The position numbers and the translations under genes were made by a program. A stretch of DNA of 13,648 bases from JAAYWY01 sp050945275 (GTDB lineage Bacteria > Bacillota > DTU030 > DUMP01): assembly GCA_050945275.1 (NCBI GenBank), contig JBMNSQ010000039.1, positions 1 through 13,648 of the forward strand. Reading direction: 5' to 3'. The notes under the pieces are model-generated. The model was not told the origin of the DNA. It was given only the letters and a program-made list of their open reading frames with translations, and searched no databases. Below, in pieces: positions 1-7,146 of the stretch (the stretch's first letter is position 1; each line of letters opens with the position of its first letter).

Positions 1-1
1 C

Positions 2-334
2 GAAACGGTAGCTGCTCTTCGCAAGGGTATGCATTTAGTTACCCAAGGGGAAGGAACAGCTGCTTACTACTTTCAAGGATTTCCAGTTGAGGTAGGTGGC
101 AAAACGGGTACGGCTGAGAATTCTCACGGCGCCGATCATGGATGGTTTGTCGCTTTTGCTCCCTATGAAGATCCGGAAATAGCAGTGGCGGTATTGGTGG
201 AACAGGGGGGACATGGTGGTTCGGCGGCGGCTCCAGTGGCCAAGGCTATCCTTGAAGCTTACTTTGGCTTACCTTCCGAGGTTCTCACAACCGAGGAAAC
301 AACAGCTACGGGTACGGGAGTGACTACTAATTAG
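2..334 (+). CDS. mrdA: Penicillin-binding protein 2 type transpeptidase, 3' end only
   Basis: This is the C-terminal 110 residues of a class B penicillin-binding protein, the D,D-transpeptidase that cross-links septal or lateral-wall peptidoglycan on the outer face of the membrane. The reading frame is open from base 2, so the gene begins upstream of the window. The KTG active-site triad (K at partial residue 34, in GGKTGTAE) is present, followed by the HGWFVAFAPYEDPEIAVAV stretch typical of the last beta-strands of the transpeptidase fold. The tail after about residue 95 is Thr/Glu-rich and low in complexity. With minCDE and rodA directly downstream, it is probably the elongasome PBP2 (MrdA) partner of RodA rather than FtsI or a sporulation PBP. 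That assignment is by context, because the N-terminal domain and the SxxK and SxN motifs lie outside the window. An intrinsic terminator follows 20 bp after the stop. Confidence 0.88.
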   Translation, partial: ETVAALRKGMHLVTQGEGTAAYYFQGFPVEVGGKTGTAENSHGADHGWFVAFAPYEDPEIAVAVLVEQGGHGGSAAAPVAKAILEAYFGLPSEVLTTEETTATGTGVTTN

Positions 335-354
335 TGCTTTTGTCAAAACATGGT

Positions 355-385
355 AAATTGCGGGGTATTTACTCCGCAATTTTTT
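355..385 (+). terminator. Intrinsic terminator after the PBP gene
   Basis: A 12-bp stem (355-366 pairing with 371-382, one G-T wobble) closes a 4-nt ATTT loop, and the 3' arm runs into a T tract ending at 385. It lies 20 bp past the PBP stop codon. It should end the upstream (mre/PBP) transcript and make minCDE a separate unit, although I see no strong sigma-A promoter between it and minC. Confidence 0.85.
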
Positions 386-436
386 GTTGGGGAAAGCAGG
401 ATTTACAAGCTTAGATTTAGAATTAAATGGAATAGG

Positions 437-473
437 ATTGAGTGGGTTATTGAGTGGGTTGCCGAAGTGGGTT
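437..473 (+). repeat. Tandem 12-bp direct repeat upstream of minC
   Basis: ATTGAGTGGGTT occurs twice back to back (437-448 and 449-460) with no mismatch. A third partial copy sharing AGTGGGTT lies at 466-473. The array lies between the PBP terminator and the minC ribosome binding site, ending 46 bp before the minC ATG. It could be a binding site for a regulator of the min operon or a recent slippage duplication. The sequence alone does not decide between these. Confidence 0.6.
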
Positions 474-519
474 AATTGGCACGCACTAAGTAGGCCTGTA
501 GTAGGGAGAGGGTACAAGT

Positions 520-1239
520 ATGGGCAAAGAAGAAACGGTCTTCAAGGGCACGCGCGACGGACTACTTATAATACTTCATGAACAAAGCGAGTTTAAGCAG
601 GTAGTGGACGGGCTAAAGGCTAAACTGGAAGCGGCCCGTGGTTTTTTCCAGGGAGCTCAAGTTATTGTTGACCCTGGAAACAGGAAGCTAACCAGTAGGC
701 AAAAGAAAACTTTGTCCAAATTAATTAATAGTCAGGTAGGACTGACGTTAAAAGGGTTTACTACGGACAAAGAAAGCTCAGTAGCTAAAGAGGTACCAGG
801 CAAAGAAGAAACGCATATCAAATCCGAAGAGCAGGATCAGCACTTGTTTCAGAATTCCCTGGGCCAAGCGTCGCCACTACCGGTAACGTTTATCGATCGC
901 AACCTACGTTGTGGGCAGCAAGTGAACTTTACTGGGCACGTAGTAGTGATTGGTGACGTTAATCCTGGAGCTGAGATTGTAGCCCACGGTAACGTAGTTG
1001 TAATCGGAGCTTTAAGAGGACTGGTACATGCTGGGGTCGGTGGAGACCAACAGGCCTTTGTTGCAGCTTTTCGTTTAGAACCTAGTCAGCTTAGAATAGC
1101 TGGTGTATTCACTCGCGCTCCGGATGAGGATGCTCGCCCCCAAGGCGATAGGCCGGAGATAGCACGACTGCGCGGTGGCAATGTGGTGGTAGAACAAAGC
1201 TCTACTTTTCAGACACTATCTTTGGTGCAGCGCGGCTGA
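520..1239 (+). CDS. minC: Septum site-determining protein MinC
   Basis: MinC is the FtsZ-polymerisation inhibitor that, with membrane-bound MinD, blocks division away from mid-cell. The 239-residue product has the usual two-part layout. An N-terminal FtsZ-inhibiting domain (about 1-100, beginning FKGTRDGLLIIL) is joined by a charged, low-complexity linker (about 95-118) to the C-terminal beta-helix domain from residue 123. That domain carries the typical run RCGQQV, GHVVVIGDVNPGAEIVA, GNVVVIGALRG and, near the end, the MinD-interaction strand GGNVVVEQ. The ATG at 520 is preceded by GGGAGAGG at 504-511. The N-terminal half diverges widely across bacteria, so the call rests on the C-terminal domain and on minD and minE directly downstream. 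The gap to minD is 17 bp, which implies one transcript. Confidence 0.95.
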   Translation: MGKEETVFKGTRDGLLIILHEQSEFKQVVDGLKAKLEAARGFFQGAQVIVDPGNRKLTSRQKKTLSKLINSQVGLTLKGFTTDKESSVAKEVPGKEETHIKSEEQDQHLFQNSLGQASPLPVTFIDRNLRCGQQVNFTGHVVVIGDVNPGAEIVAHGNVVVIGALRGLVHAGVGGDQQAFVAAFRLEPSQLRIAGVFTRAPDEDARPQGDRPEIARLRGGNVVVEQSSTFQTLSLVQRG

Positions 1240-1256
1240 GAAAGGGAGGAAGGGCA

Positions 1257-2057
1257 ATGGGAGAAGTAATTGTAGTTACATCAGGCAAGGGCGGTGTGGG
1301 AAAGACCACTACTGCAGCAAATTTAGGTACAGCCCTGGCATTAAACGAGCACCGGGTGGTGTTGCTGGACGCAGATATTGGCCTTCGTAATTTGGATGTA
1401 GTTATGGGACTAGAAAATAGAATTGTTTATGACCTCGTCGATGTTACGACAGGAGTTTGCCGGTTAAAGCAGGCGCTTATTCGTGATAAACGTTTCAATG
1501 AGAACCTATTCCTGTTACCGGCGGCTCAAACAAGGGATAAAACAGCGGTTAATCCCGAACAGATGAAGGCCTTAAACGAGGAGATAAAAACGGAGTTCGA
1601 TTTTGTGCTGGTAGATTGCCCGGCCGGTATTGAGCAAGGTTTTAAAAATGCTGTTGCCGGTGCTGATCGAGCAATTGTCGTTACAACACCGGAAGTGTCC
1701 GCGGTGCGCGACGCCGATCGAATTATCGGCCTATTAGAAGCGTCTGAAATGGGCGAGGTACATCTCTTAATCAATCGTATCCGGCCTAGCATGGTTAGGC
1801 GTGGGGACATGATGGACATTGACGATATTATCGATATCTTAGCGGTGGACCTGATCGGAGTAGTGCCAGAGGATGACCGTATTGTGGTAGCTACAAACCG
1901 TGGTGAACCCGCGGTTTTAGATAGCACGTCCCGTTCTGGCCAAGCCTTTCGTAACATTGCTCGGCGAATAAATGGAGAGCAGGTTCCGCTTTTGCCCTTA
2001 GAGGCTGAAGAAGGGTTCATGGCTCGGGTAAGGCATTTATTGGGCTTCGGTCGCTGA
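1257..2057 (+). CDS. minD: Septum site-determining ATPase MinD
   Basis: MinD is the ParA/MinD-family ATPase that binds the membrane as an ATP-bound dimer, recruits MinC and is released by MinE. The 266-residue protein has the deviant Walker A GKGGVGKTT at residues 10-18 (signature Lys11 and Lys16), the DADIGLRNLD switch I segment at 38-47, and a Walker B strand FDFVLVDCPAGIE. Its extreme C-terminus, FMARVRHLLGFGR, is a short basic amphipathic helix of the membrane-targeting type. The length and every core motif match the family, and I see no lesion. The ATG at 1257 follows a strong AAAGGGAGGAAGG site. The gaps are 17 bp to minC and 24 bp to minE. Confidence 0.98.
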   Translation: MGEVIVVTSGKGGVGKTTTAANLGTALALNEHRVVLLDADIGLRNLDVVMGLENRIVYDLVDVTTGVCRLKQALIRDKRFNENLFLLPAAQTRDKTAVNPEQMKALNEEIKTEFDFVLVDCPAGIEQGFKNAVAGADRAIVVTTPEVSAVRDADRIIGLLEASEMGEVHLLINRIRPSMVRRGDMMDIDDIIDILAVDLIGVVPEDDRIVVATNRGEPAVLDSTSRSGQAFRNIARRINGEQVPLLPLEAEEGFMARVRHLLGFGR

Positions 2058-2081
2058 GGGATAAGGAAGGAGGGACTAGTT

Positions 2082-2357
2082 GTGTTAGATATCATAGGAA
2101 AGGTTTTTGGGAGGGATGAGGCTCCCAGTAAGGATATTGCTAAAGAGCGGCTGCGTTTGGTATTGGTGCATGATCGTGCCACGGTATCACCGCAATTTCT
2201 AGAGTTGATTAAGGAAGAAGTTATTGGCGTAATCACTGAGTACATGGAGATAGATACTGGTGGGGTAGAGGTTAGTATCCATAGTCTGGAACGTTCGGTT
2301 GCGCTTGTGGCCAGTATTCCTATTAAAAAGATGAAACGAGCCGTCAAGGCAGTATAA
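2082..2357 (+). CDS. minE: Cell division topological specificity factor MinE
   Basis: MinE stimulates MinD ATP hydrolysis and so confines MinCD inhibition to the poles. The 91-residue product starts with a short amphipathic N-terminus (MLDIIGKVFG), consistent with membrane binding. The anti-MinCD segment follows (AKERLRLVLVHDRATVSP), then the dimerising topological-specificity domain (LELIKEEVIGVITEYMEID, then VEVSIHSLERSVALVASIPI). The start is GTG at 2082, supported by AAGGAAGGAGGG at 2063-2074. It follows minD by 24 bp and is the last gene of the min operon. Its presence in a Gram-positive-type genome suggests an oscillating or MinE-controlled Min system rather than a DivIVA/MinJ-only one. 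Confidence 0.96.
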   Translation: MLDIIGKVFGRDEAPSKDIAKERLRLVLVHDRATVSPQFLELIKEEVIGVITEYMEIDTGGVEVSIHSLERSVALVASIPIKKMKRAVKAV

Positions 2358-2362
2358 ACGGC

Positions 2363-2391
2363 TAGACTATGCAGGGAGAAAGACTTATAAT
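2363..2391 (+). promoter_or_regulatory. Predicted sigma-A promoter for rodA
   Basis: TAGACT (2363-2368, 4 of 6 to TTGACA) and TATAAT (2386-2391, perfect -10) are separated by exactly 17 bp in the minE-rodA gap. Transcription would start near 2398, about 30 bp before the rodA ATG. This would let rodA be transcribed independently of minCDE. The call rests on sequence match only. Confidence 0.6.
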
Positions 2392-2417
2392 AAGAACGAG
2401 AACAGCCTTTCTCCCTG
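2372..2417. repeat. 11-bp perfect inverted repeat around the rodA promoter
   Basis: CAGGGAGAAAG at 2372-2382 is perfectly complementary to CTTTCTCCCTG at 2407-2417, with 24 nt between. The left arm lies in the promoter spacer. The -10 box and probable start point lie in the loop. The right arm abuts the GGAGGG ribosome binding site of rodA (2417-2422). No T tract follows, so it is not an intrinsic terminator. It could be a repressor operator. Alternatively, in read-through transcripts from minE, it could be a hairpin that affects rodA translation. Confidence 0.7.
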
Positions 2418-2426
2418 GAGGGTATT

Positions 2427-3524
2427 ATGATAGATAAGCGCTTACTAAAGAATTTGGATTATGTAATTATTGCTGTGGTGGTACTACTTACCACCATCAG
2501 CTTTTTTGTTATCGCGAGCGCAAGTCCAGAAAACCCGTACTACTTTGTTAAACGACAAGGGATATGGGTATCAGTCGGACTGGTGCTATTTGTGGTGGTG
2601 CTATCGATTGACTACCACGACTTGATCCCATATGCTAACCATCTGTATTACCTTAATCTGGCACTCCTTATAGCGGTGCTTATTTTTGGCCGGGAAGCCA
2701 AAGGTGCCCAGCGCTGGCTTCGCTTGGGGTTTTTTGAACTGCAGCCGTCCGAGCTAGCTAAGCTTATAATTATTGTCACCTTGGCCGACCTGTTGTCTAA
2801 ACGAGCTTCATCTTTGCAAACGGGGTCAGTGCGGGATCTATTTCCGGCACTTCTTCACGTGGGAGTACCGATGGCTCTTATTTTAAAGCAGCCGGATTTG
2901 GGAACATCAATGGTTTTTATCGGACTGTTAGTGGGGATGCTGTTTGTAGCGGGAATAAAGTGGCAGTACTTGGCCGGATTTTCTGCCCTCGGGGGAGCTC
3001 TTGCCCCGTTGTTATTTTATTTACTTGAGGATTATCAGCAAAAAAGAATTCTAGTGGTGTTTAATCCGTATATCGATCCGACCGATAGCGGTTATAATGT
3101 TATTCAATCGATGATCGCTATCGGTTCCGGCCGAGTATGGGGGAAAGGGTTGTTCGGCGGCACGCAAAATCGTTTAGGCTTTCTCCCAGAGCAACATACC
3201 GATTTTATTTTTTCGGTTATCGGTGAAGAACTAGGGTTTATTGGGGCCGCGGTAATTATAGCGCTGTATTTTATCCTTATTTATCGAGGCATTCGTGTAG
3301 CCCTTAAAGCCAGGGATGATTTTGGAGTTTTATTGGCTACTGGGGTGACGGTTATGTTTACTTTTCACATTTTGGTGAACGTGGGTATGACTTTGGGCGT
3401 TATGCCGGTCACCGGAATCCCGTTGCCGTTTATGAGTTACGGTGGTAGCTCCTATCTTGTTAACATGATGGCTTTGGGATTACTGCTTAATGTGCATATG
3501 CGTCGCCAAAAGATTCTGTTTTGA
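2427..3524 (+). CDS. rodA: RodA: SEDS-family peptidoglycan glycosyltransferase
   Basis: This is a SEDS-family integral membrane protein of 365 residues with about ten hydrophobic segments. RodA polymerises lipid II into glycan strands with its PBP2 partner during lateral wall growth. Visible family motifs include AQRWLRLGFFELQPSELAKL, the KQPDLGTSMVF loop, RLGFLPEQHTDFIFSVIGEE (with the conserved E-x-H-x-D-F core) and the C-terminal GIPLPFMSYGGSS. The FtsW and SpoVE paralogues share these motifs. RodA is preferred because the gene lies beside a PBP2-like gene and minCDE, not in a dcw or spore cluster. The ATG at 2427 is preceded by GGAGGG four bases upstream. The length is normal. A predicted promoter with an inverted repeat lies just upstream, and a DUF362 gene follows after 14 bp. 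Confidence 0.95.
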   Translation: MIDKRLLKNLDYVIIAVVVLLTTISFFVIASASPENPYYFVKRQGIWVSVGLVLFVVVLSIDYHDLIPYANHLYYLNLALLIAVLIFGREAKGAQRWLRLGFFELQPSELAKLIIIVTLADLLSKRASSLQTGSVRDLFPALLHVGVPMALILKQPDLGTSMVFIGLLVGMLFVAGIKWQYLAGFSALGGALAPLLFYLLEDYQQKRILVVFNPYIDPTDSGYNVIQSMIAIGSGRVWGKGLFGGTQNRLGFLPEQHTDFIFSVIGEELGFIGAAVIIALYFILIYRGIRVALKARDDFGVLLATGVTVMFTFHILVNVGMTLGVMPVTGIPLPFMSYGGSSYLVNMMALGLLLNVHMRRQKILF

Positions 3525-3538
3525 ATGGAGGAGATGGT

Positions 3539-4693
3539 TTGGGAGAACAGGTGGCTTTGGTGGCCTGCTCCGATTATAGCGAGGATAAGGTGGATAGTGC
3601 GGTAAGAGAAGCGGTGGATTATTTAGGTGGCCTGGATAAGTTTGTCCAGCCGGGCCAGCAGGTACTATTAAAAGCAAATTTGCTTACCAAACGGCCGCCG
3701 GGGGATGCTGTTACTACTCATCCAGCGCTGGTTAAAGCTGTGGCCAAAGAAGTAATACGGGCAGGAGGCCAGCCGCTTATTTATGATAGTCCTGGGGGGC
3801 CATTTACGAAATCTGCGCTTGAGGGTGTCTATGCAAGTTGCGGTATGACACAGGTGGCAACTGAACTTGATGCAAAGCTAAATTGGGATGTTGCTACAGT
3901 CAATGTGACAGCTGCCGAGAAAGCACAGGTTCGAAACATTACGCTAAGCCAGGCGATAGCCACTGCTGACGTTATTATCAATTTACCCAAACTAAAAAGT
4001 CACGGTCTCACTAGATATACCGGTGCCGTAAAGAATCTGTATGGCTGCATACCTGGTCTCAGCAAGGCCGAATATCACCTGCAATTGCCGACACTTGATC
4101 AGTTTGCGAATTTCCTGTTGGATTTAGCGCTTACAGTAAAGCCGACCCTAACAATAATGGACGCAGTAGTGGGGATGGAAGGTGAAGGTCCGTCGGCTGG
4201 CACACCTCGGCATTTGGGTTATGTGTTGGCTAGTTCGTCAATGTTTGCCTTAGACGCAGCAGCGGTGAACTTAATCGGGCTTAAGGAAGAAGAAGTGCCT
4301 ACTACTCGTTTAGCTAAGACGCGAGGCCTGTTTAATAAAGTTGTAGATGAAATAGTAGTCGGACTAAACTTAAGGGAACAAGTAGTTCACGATTTTGAAA
4401 TACCGCCCCCGGGGGGAACGAGTTTTCGCCTACTAGGTTACCGTCTGCCTCCGCGGGTGCTGAAGTTGGTCGGTGGTTGGTTGGGGGCTAGGCCGGTATT
4501 TCAAGCCGACAAGTGTCGTCGTTGTGGCATTTGCGTACGCAGTTGCCCGGCTAAGGCACTAACTTTGAGCGGCAAAAAACCGACTATTAAACTGACCGAT
4601 TGCATTCGCTGCTTTTGTTGCCAAGAACTGTGCCCTGTGCAGGCCGTGATCATACACCGCCCTTGGCTCAGCAGGCGGCTTATTCGTCACTAA
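3539..4693 (+). CDS. DUF362 protein with C-terminal double [4Fe-4S] ferredoxin domain
   Basis: The product is about 384 residues. The N-terminal DUF362 domain (about 1-290) shows the family hallmarks VLLKANLL near the start, a THPALVKAV segment, a D-S-P-G-G loop and the signature NLPKLKSHGLTRYTGAVKNL. Its reaction is not established. The C-terminal domain carries CRRCGICVRSCP (first Cys about residue 326) and CIRCFCCQELCP, two complete CxxCxxCxxxCP motifs predicted to bind two [4Fe-4S] clusters. It probably transfers electrons in the cytoplasm, since I see no signal peptide or membrane helix. I chose TTG 3539 because GGAGG at 3527-3531 lies 7 bp before it. An in-frame TTG at 3521 overlaps the rodA stop and the ribosome site, so it is less likely. 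Close spacing suggests co-transcription with rodA, but a shared function is not evident. Confidence 0.88.
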   Translation: MGEQVALVACSDYSEDKVDSAVREAVDYLGGLDKFVQPGQQVLLKANLLTKRPPGDAVTTHPALVKAVAKEVIRAGGQPLIYDSPGGPFTKSALEGVYASCGMTQVATELDAKLNWDVATVNVTAAEKAQVRNITLSQAIATADVIINLPKLKSHGLTRYTGAVKNLYGCIPGLSKAEYHLQLPTLDQFANFLLDLALTVKPTLTIMDAVVGMEGEGPSAGTPRHLGYVLASSSMFALDAAAVNLIGLKEEEVPTTRLAKTRGLFNKVVDEIVVGLNLREQVVHDFEIPPPGGTSFRLLGYRLPPRVLKLVGGWLGARPVFQADKCRRCGICVRSCPAKALTLSGKKPTIKLTDCIRCFCCQELCPVQAVIIHRPWLSRRLIRH

Positions 4694-4761
4694 GAGAAGA
4701 TAGTTGGTATCGTTTTCCTTTACGTTGTGTACTGACATAAACGAACCTACTCCTCGTGATT

Positions 4762-4789
4762 ATTGCCCGGGTAATAAGTCCCGGGCAAT
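4762..4789 (+). terminator. GC-rich hairpin, probable terminator of the rodA unit
   Basis: ATTGCCCGGG (4762-4771) pairs perfectly with CCCGGGCAAT (4780-4789) across an 8-nt loop, 68 bp past the DUF362 stop. Only a short, interrupted T run (TGTTC) follows, so termination may be inefficient. The element also lies 68 bp before the carbonic anhydrase start and could be a leader structure. Confidence 0.55.
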
Positions 4790-4857
4790 TGTTCTGACAC
4801 GTGGAAGGAAAATGGCTCGATATGGCGAAAAAGAGCACAGAACAGGAGGTAAGTACG

Positions 4858-5343
4858 ATGATCGATTCTAGCGCTTTTGTAGCGCCTGGTGCCCAAATTG
4901 TGGGTAAGGTAAGTATTGGTCCGAGCTCCAGCATTTGGTTTGGTAGCATTGTTCGCGCTGATGTGGACAGTATAACCATAGGTCAAGGATGTAACATTCA
5001 AGATGGGTCTATTGTTCACGTATCCCATGGATTTCCTGTAGTGCTTGAAGACTTCGTGTCGGTGGGCCATGGTGCTATTTTACATGGCTGTCATATAGAA
5101 GAGGGTGCTTTGGTAGGTATTGGGGCTATCGTCTTAGATGGCGCCCGTGTTGGTCGGGAGACGGTGATCGGTGCCGGTAGCTTGGTCCTAGAAAACACGG
5201 TGCTACCGCCACGTAGCCTGGTACTGGGGCATCCGGCCCGTGTGATTCGGGAACTTTCCTCGGAAGAGATATTGAAGTTTAGAGAAACTGCGAACCGTTA
5301 CATGGGATACATTAAACGATACCGAAACCAGGAATGGAAATGA
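4858..5343 (+). CDS. Gamma-class carbonic anhydrase-like hexapeptide protein
   Basis: This is a left-handed beta-helix protein of 161 residues in the gamma-carbonic anhydrase/YrdA/PaaY group. These are cytoplasmic trimers in which some members reversibly hydrate CO2. Hexapeptide-type repeats run from about residue 8 to 130 (APGAQIVGKVSIGPSSSIWF and similar). The three expected metal-binding histidines are present as His54 (IVHV), His71 (VGHGA) and His76 (LHGC), with the usual five-residue spacing between the last two. A C-terminal helix (about 133-158) closes the fold. The start at ATG 4858 is fixed by a textbook AGGAGGT at 4844-4850. An in-frame ATG further upstream lacks such a site and would add residues unlike the family. 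An SDR gene follows after 10 bp. Activity cannot be proved from sequence, because many homologues are inactive or of unknown role. Confidence 0.93.
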   Translation: MIDSSAFVAPGAQIVGKVSIGPSSSIWFGSIVRADVDSITIGQGCNIQDGSIVHVSHGFPVVLEDFVSVGHGAILHGCHIEEGALVGIGAIVLDGARVGRETVIGAGSLVLENTVLPPRSLVLGHPARVIRELSSEEILKFRETANRYMGYIKRYRNQEWK

Positions 5344-5353
5344 GGGAGTGGGC

Positions 5354-6151
5354 TTGGACTTTTGGCAAGGTAAAGTAGTGCTGGTTACCGGTGCTTCTCG
5401 TGGAATTGGCCTGGCTTTAGTTCGGCAGCTAACTAAGTTTAAGGCTAAGTTGGTACTTGTGGCTCGAAGTGAGGCCAGGCTAAAAGAGGTAGCAGATGAG
5501 CTCTCCCAGGTGGGAGGGGATTGCGTCTTTATGGCCGTTGATGTTCGGGATAAGTTAGCCGCAGATCAGGTGGTACGCCGCGCCATAGACAAGTGGGGAC
5601 GGCTAGATATAGTAATTAATAATGCCGGTGTCGGCCTTCACGGACCGGTAGAGACCTTGGATGGGACGTTGCTACAAGAAGCAACGGCTATAAATGTGAT
5701 CGGACCACTTAATTTTATGCAGGCAGCGTTGCCATTTTTCAAACAGCAACAGGCAGGCCTTATTATCAATATTGCCTCTTTAGGCGCTATTCAAGTGGCT
5801 CCTAATATCGGTGGTTATGCGGCCACCAAAGCAGCACTAGCTAAACTTGGCGAAGCACTACGGATGGAACTTAAAGCAAACGGTATCCATGTATGTACGG
5901 TCTATCCAGGGTCTGCCCGAACCGAATTTAGAGATCATGTTTTTGGTCAGGCTTATGACAAAGCTGAACCGCGCTTGTCAAGGGTTGCCCCGGAATTAGT
6001 AGCACAACAAATATTGCGTCAGGCTCCTCAAGGAAAACGAGACATTTTTATAACGCTTCAAGACCGTGTTTTTGCTTATTTAACTCGTGTAGTTCCGGCC
6101 GGGGTAGAATATATAGTCCAACGGGTTTTTGACCGGAAAAAGCGAATATAA
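5354..6151 (+). CDS. Short-chain dehydrogenase/reductase (classical SDR)
   Basis: This is a Rossmann-fold NAD(P)-dependent oxidoreductase of 265 residues. It has the cofactor loop TGASRGIG at residues 12-19, NNAG at 89-92, Asn114, and the catalytic triad Ser142, Tyr155 and Lys159 (Y-x-x-x-K in GGYAATK). An Arg just after the second beta-strand (ARS, residues 37-39) favours NADP(H). The substrate cannot be read from the sequence. The overall pattern, including the PGSARTEF segment after the catalytic helix, resembles the broad YqjQ/DltE-like group. TTG 5354 is chosen because GAGGGAG (5342-5348) lies 5 bp before it. GTG 5348 is an in-frame alternative that adds two residues. It follows the carbonic anhydrase gene by 10 bp and is probably co-transcribed. 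The C-terminal segment (about 230-265) is hydrophobic in part and ends in basic residues. Confidence 0.93.
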   Translation: MDFWQGKVVLVTGASRGIGLALVRQLTKFKAKLVLVARSEARLKEVADELSQVGGDCVFMAVDVRDKLAADQVVRRAIDKWGRLDIVINNAGVGLHGPVETLDGTLLQEATAINVIGPLNFMQAALPFFKQQQAGLIINIASLGAIQVAPNIGGYAATKAALAKLGEALRMELKANGIHVCTVYPGSARTEFRDHVFGQAYDKAEPRLSRVAPELVAQQILRQAPQGKRDIFITLQDRVFAYLTRVVPAGVEYIVQRVFDRKKRI

Positions 6152-6186
6152 TCTTAAAGAAGCAGTTCAACCAAGGGGGGTAAAAG

Positions 6187-6615
6187 TTGAAGATAGTGCC
6201 AGTAGAAGAGCAGGACCTTCCGCAGGTAAAAAGGCTTCTTGAGGAGGCTAATCTTTCTTGTGCTGGGATAGAACAGCATTTTGAACACTTCTTAAAGTTG
6301 ATACTGGACGGTGATCTGGTGGCCGTGGCTGGTCTGGAAGTATACGATACAACAGGTCTGCTTCGATCGGTGGCTGTGATGCCGGAATATCGTCACTCGG
6401 GACTCGGTCGCGGTTTAACCAAAGCAGTAATTAACAAGGCACGTTCATTAGGGCTTACCGATTTATACTTATCCACTGAGACGGCAGCCGATTACTTTTA
6501 TCGTTTTGGTTTTCGTACTATTGACCGGCAGGAAGTTTGTTCGGCATTGCAGCAATCGGAAGGGCTACGCTCTCTTTGCTGGGAAAGTGCAGTTTTTATG
6601 CACATGAAACCATGA
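6187..6615 (+). CDS. GNAT N-acetyltransferase, ArsN2-like
   Basis: The product is a 142-residue single-domain acetyltransferase of the GNAT superfamily. The acetyl-CoA pyrophosphate-binding loop is RHSGLGRG (R69 to G76), after the LRSVAVMPEY beta-strand. The second half, LYLSTETAADYFYRFGFRTIDR then a short helix and LCWESAVFM, matches my recollection of the group named ArsN2. That group is often found in arsenic-resistance loci, and its substrate has not been firmly established. Here no ars genes are visible, but two chromate-transporter genes lie immediately convergent (9 bp between stops). The start is TTG 6187 with AAGGGGGG at 6173-6180. It follows the SDR by 35 bp. The GNAT assignment is firm. 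The ArsN2 link is from motif memory and should be treated as tentative. Confidence 0.85.
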   Translation: MKIVPVEEQDLPQVKRLLEEANLSCAGIEQHFEHFLKLILDGDLVAVAGLEVYDTTGLLRSVAVMPEYRHSGLGRGLTKAVINKARSLGLTDLYLSTETAADYFYRFGFRTIDRQEVCSALQQSEGLRSLCWESAVFMHMKP

Positions 6616-6624
6616 GGGCTTCAA

Positions 6625-7146
6625 TTAACTGTAGATAACGGCTCCCAGGGCAGCAGCTATAACTAGGGTTACGATGGGGTCAAGGTGTAATCGGCGGATG
6701 GAAAAAAAGGTTGCGACCGCTATCGCCAAGTTAGAAGTAGATTGTATAGATGAAGGTAATATGCCCCAGGTAGCAGCGGCTATCAGCGCTACGATTACGG
6801 GTCTAATCCCAGTGAAAGCAGCCTGCACTTGATCGAGCGAGTTGTATTTCAAGAAGAGAAGGGTAAGTGTGAGAACAATTATCAGTGACGGAGTTATTAC
6901 ACCAATGGTTGCGGCAATGGAACCTAAGACCCCGGCCATTTTGTAACCAACGAAAGTAGCGGCATTAATGGCAATGGGCCCCGGTGTTACTTGTGAGATG
7001 GCTACCACGTCAATGAATTGGGATAAGGTTAACCAGCCAGTATTCATGACAATTTCTTTTTGAATTATTGGTAGCATGGCGTAACCGCCGCCAAAGCTAA
7101 ACAGTCCAATCTTCAAAAAGGTCAAATATAGCTTAAGATGAATCAC
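6625..7146 (-). CDS. Chromate transporter family protein, second half gene
   Basis: The product is a 173-residue membrane protein of the ChrA (CHR) superfamily, short-chain type. Members of the superfamily export chromate, although many Firmicute pairs have no proven substrate. It begins directly with a membrane segment containing the family motif FSFGGGYAMLPIIQKE. This is followed by ISQVTPGPIAINAATFVGYK and TPSLIIVLTLTLLFL, with about five or six hydrophobic segments in all. It forms a two-gene pair with the upstream paralogue. Its GTG start (7146) overlaps that gene's TGA by 4 bp (GTGA), so translation is probably coupled and the two products probably pair as an antiparallel heterodimer. 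A GAGGCGAT-like site lies about 8 bp upstream. The gene is convergent with the GNAT gene. Confidence 0.92.
   Translation of the reverse strand: MIHLKLYLTFLKIGLFSFGGGYAMLPIIQKEIVMNTGWLTLSQFIDVVAISQVTPGPIAINAATFVGYKMAGVLGSIAATIGVITPSLIIVLTLTLLFLKYNSLDQVQAAFTGIRPVIVALIAAATWGILPSSIQSTSNLAIAVATFFSIRRLHLDPIVTLVIAAALGAVIYS

Noticed and set aside
391..519. Possible sigma-A promoter for minC (TTTACA at 402)
   Set aside because: At 16-18 bp spacing there is no -10 better than 3 of 6, so it is not listed as a feature.
384..581. A 65-codon + strand open frame covering the minC leader
   Set aside because: It starts at a TTG inside the terminator T tract, has no ribosome site, overlaps minC in another frame and owes part of its length to the 12-bp tandem repeat.
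1526..2347. A 273-codon - strand open frame opposite minD and minE
   Set aside because: It is wholly antisense to two certain genes, rich in Ser, Arg and Ile as mirror frames are, and has no recognisable domain or ribosome site.
4801..4857. Upstream extension of the carbonic anhydrase from an earlier start
   Set aside because: The AGGAGGT site lies within this stretch and points to ATG 4858. The added residues do not look like the family.
4680..5070. Two - strand open frames over the carbonic anhydrase start
   Set aside because: They overlap the GC-rich hairpin and the coding strand of a clear gamma-carbonic anhydrase and show no protein-like features.
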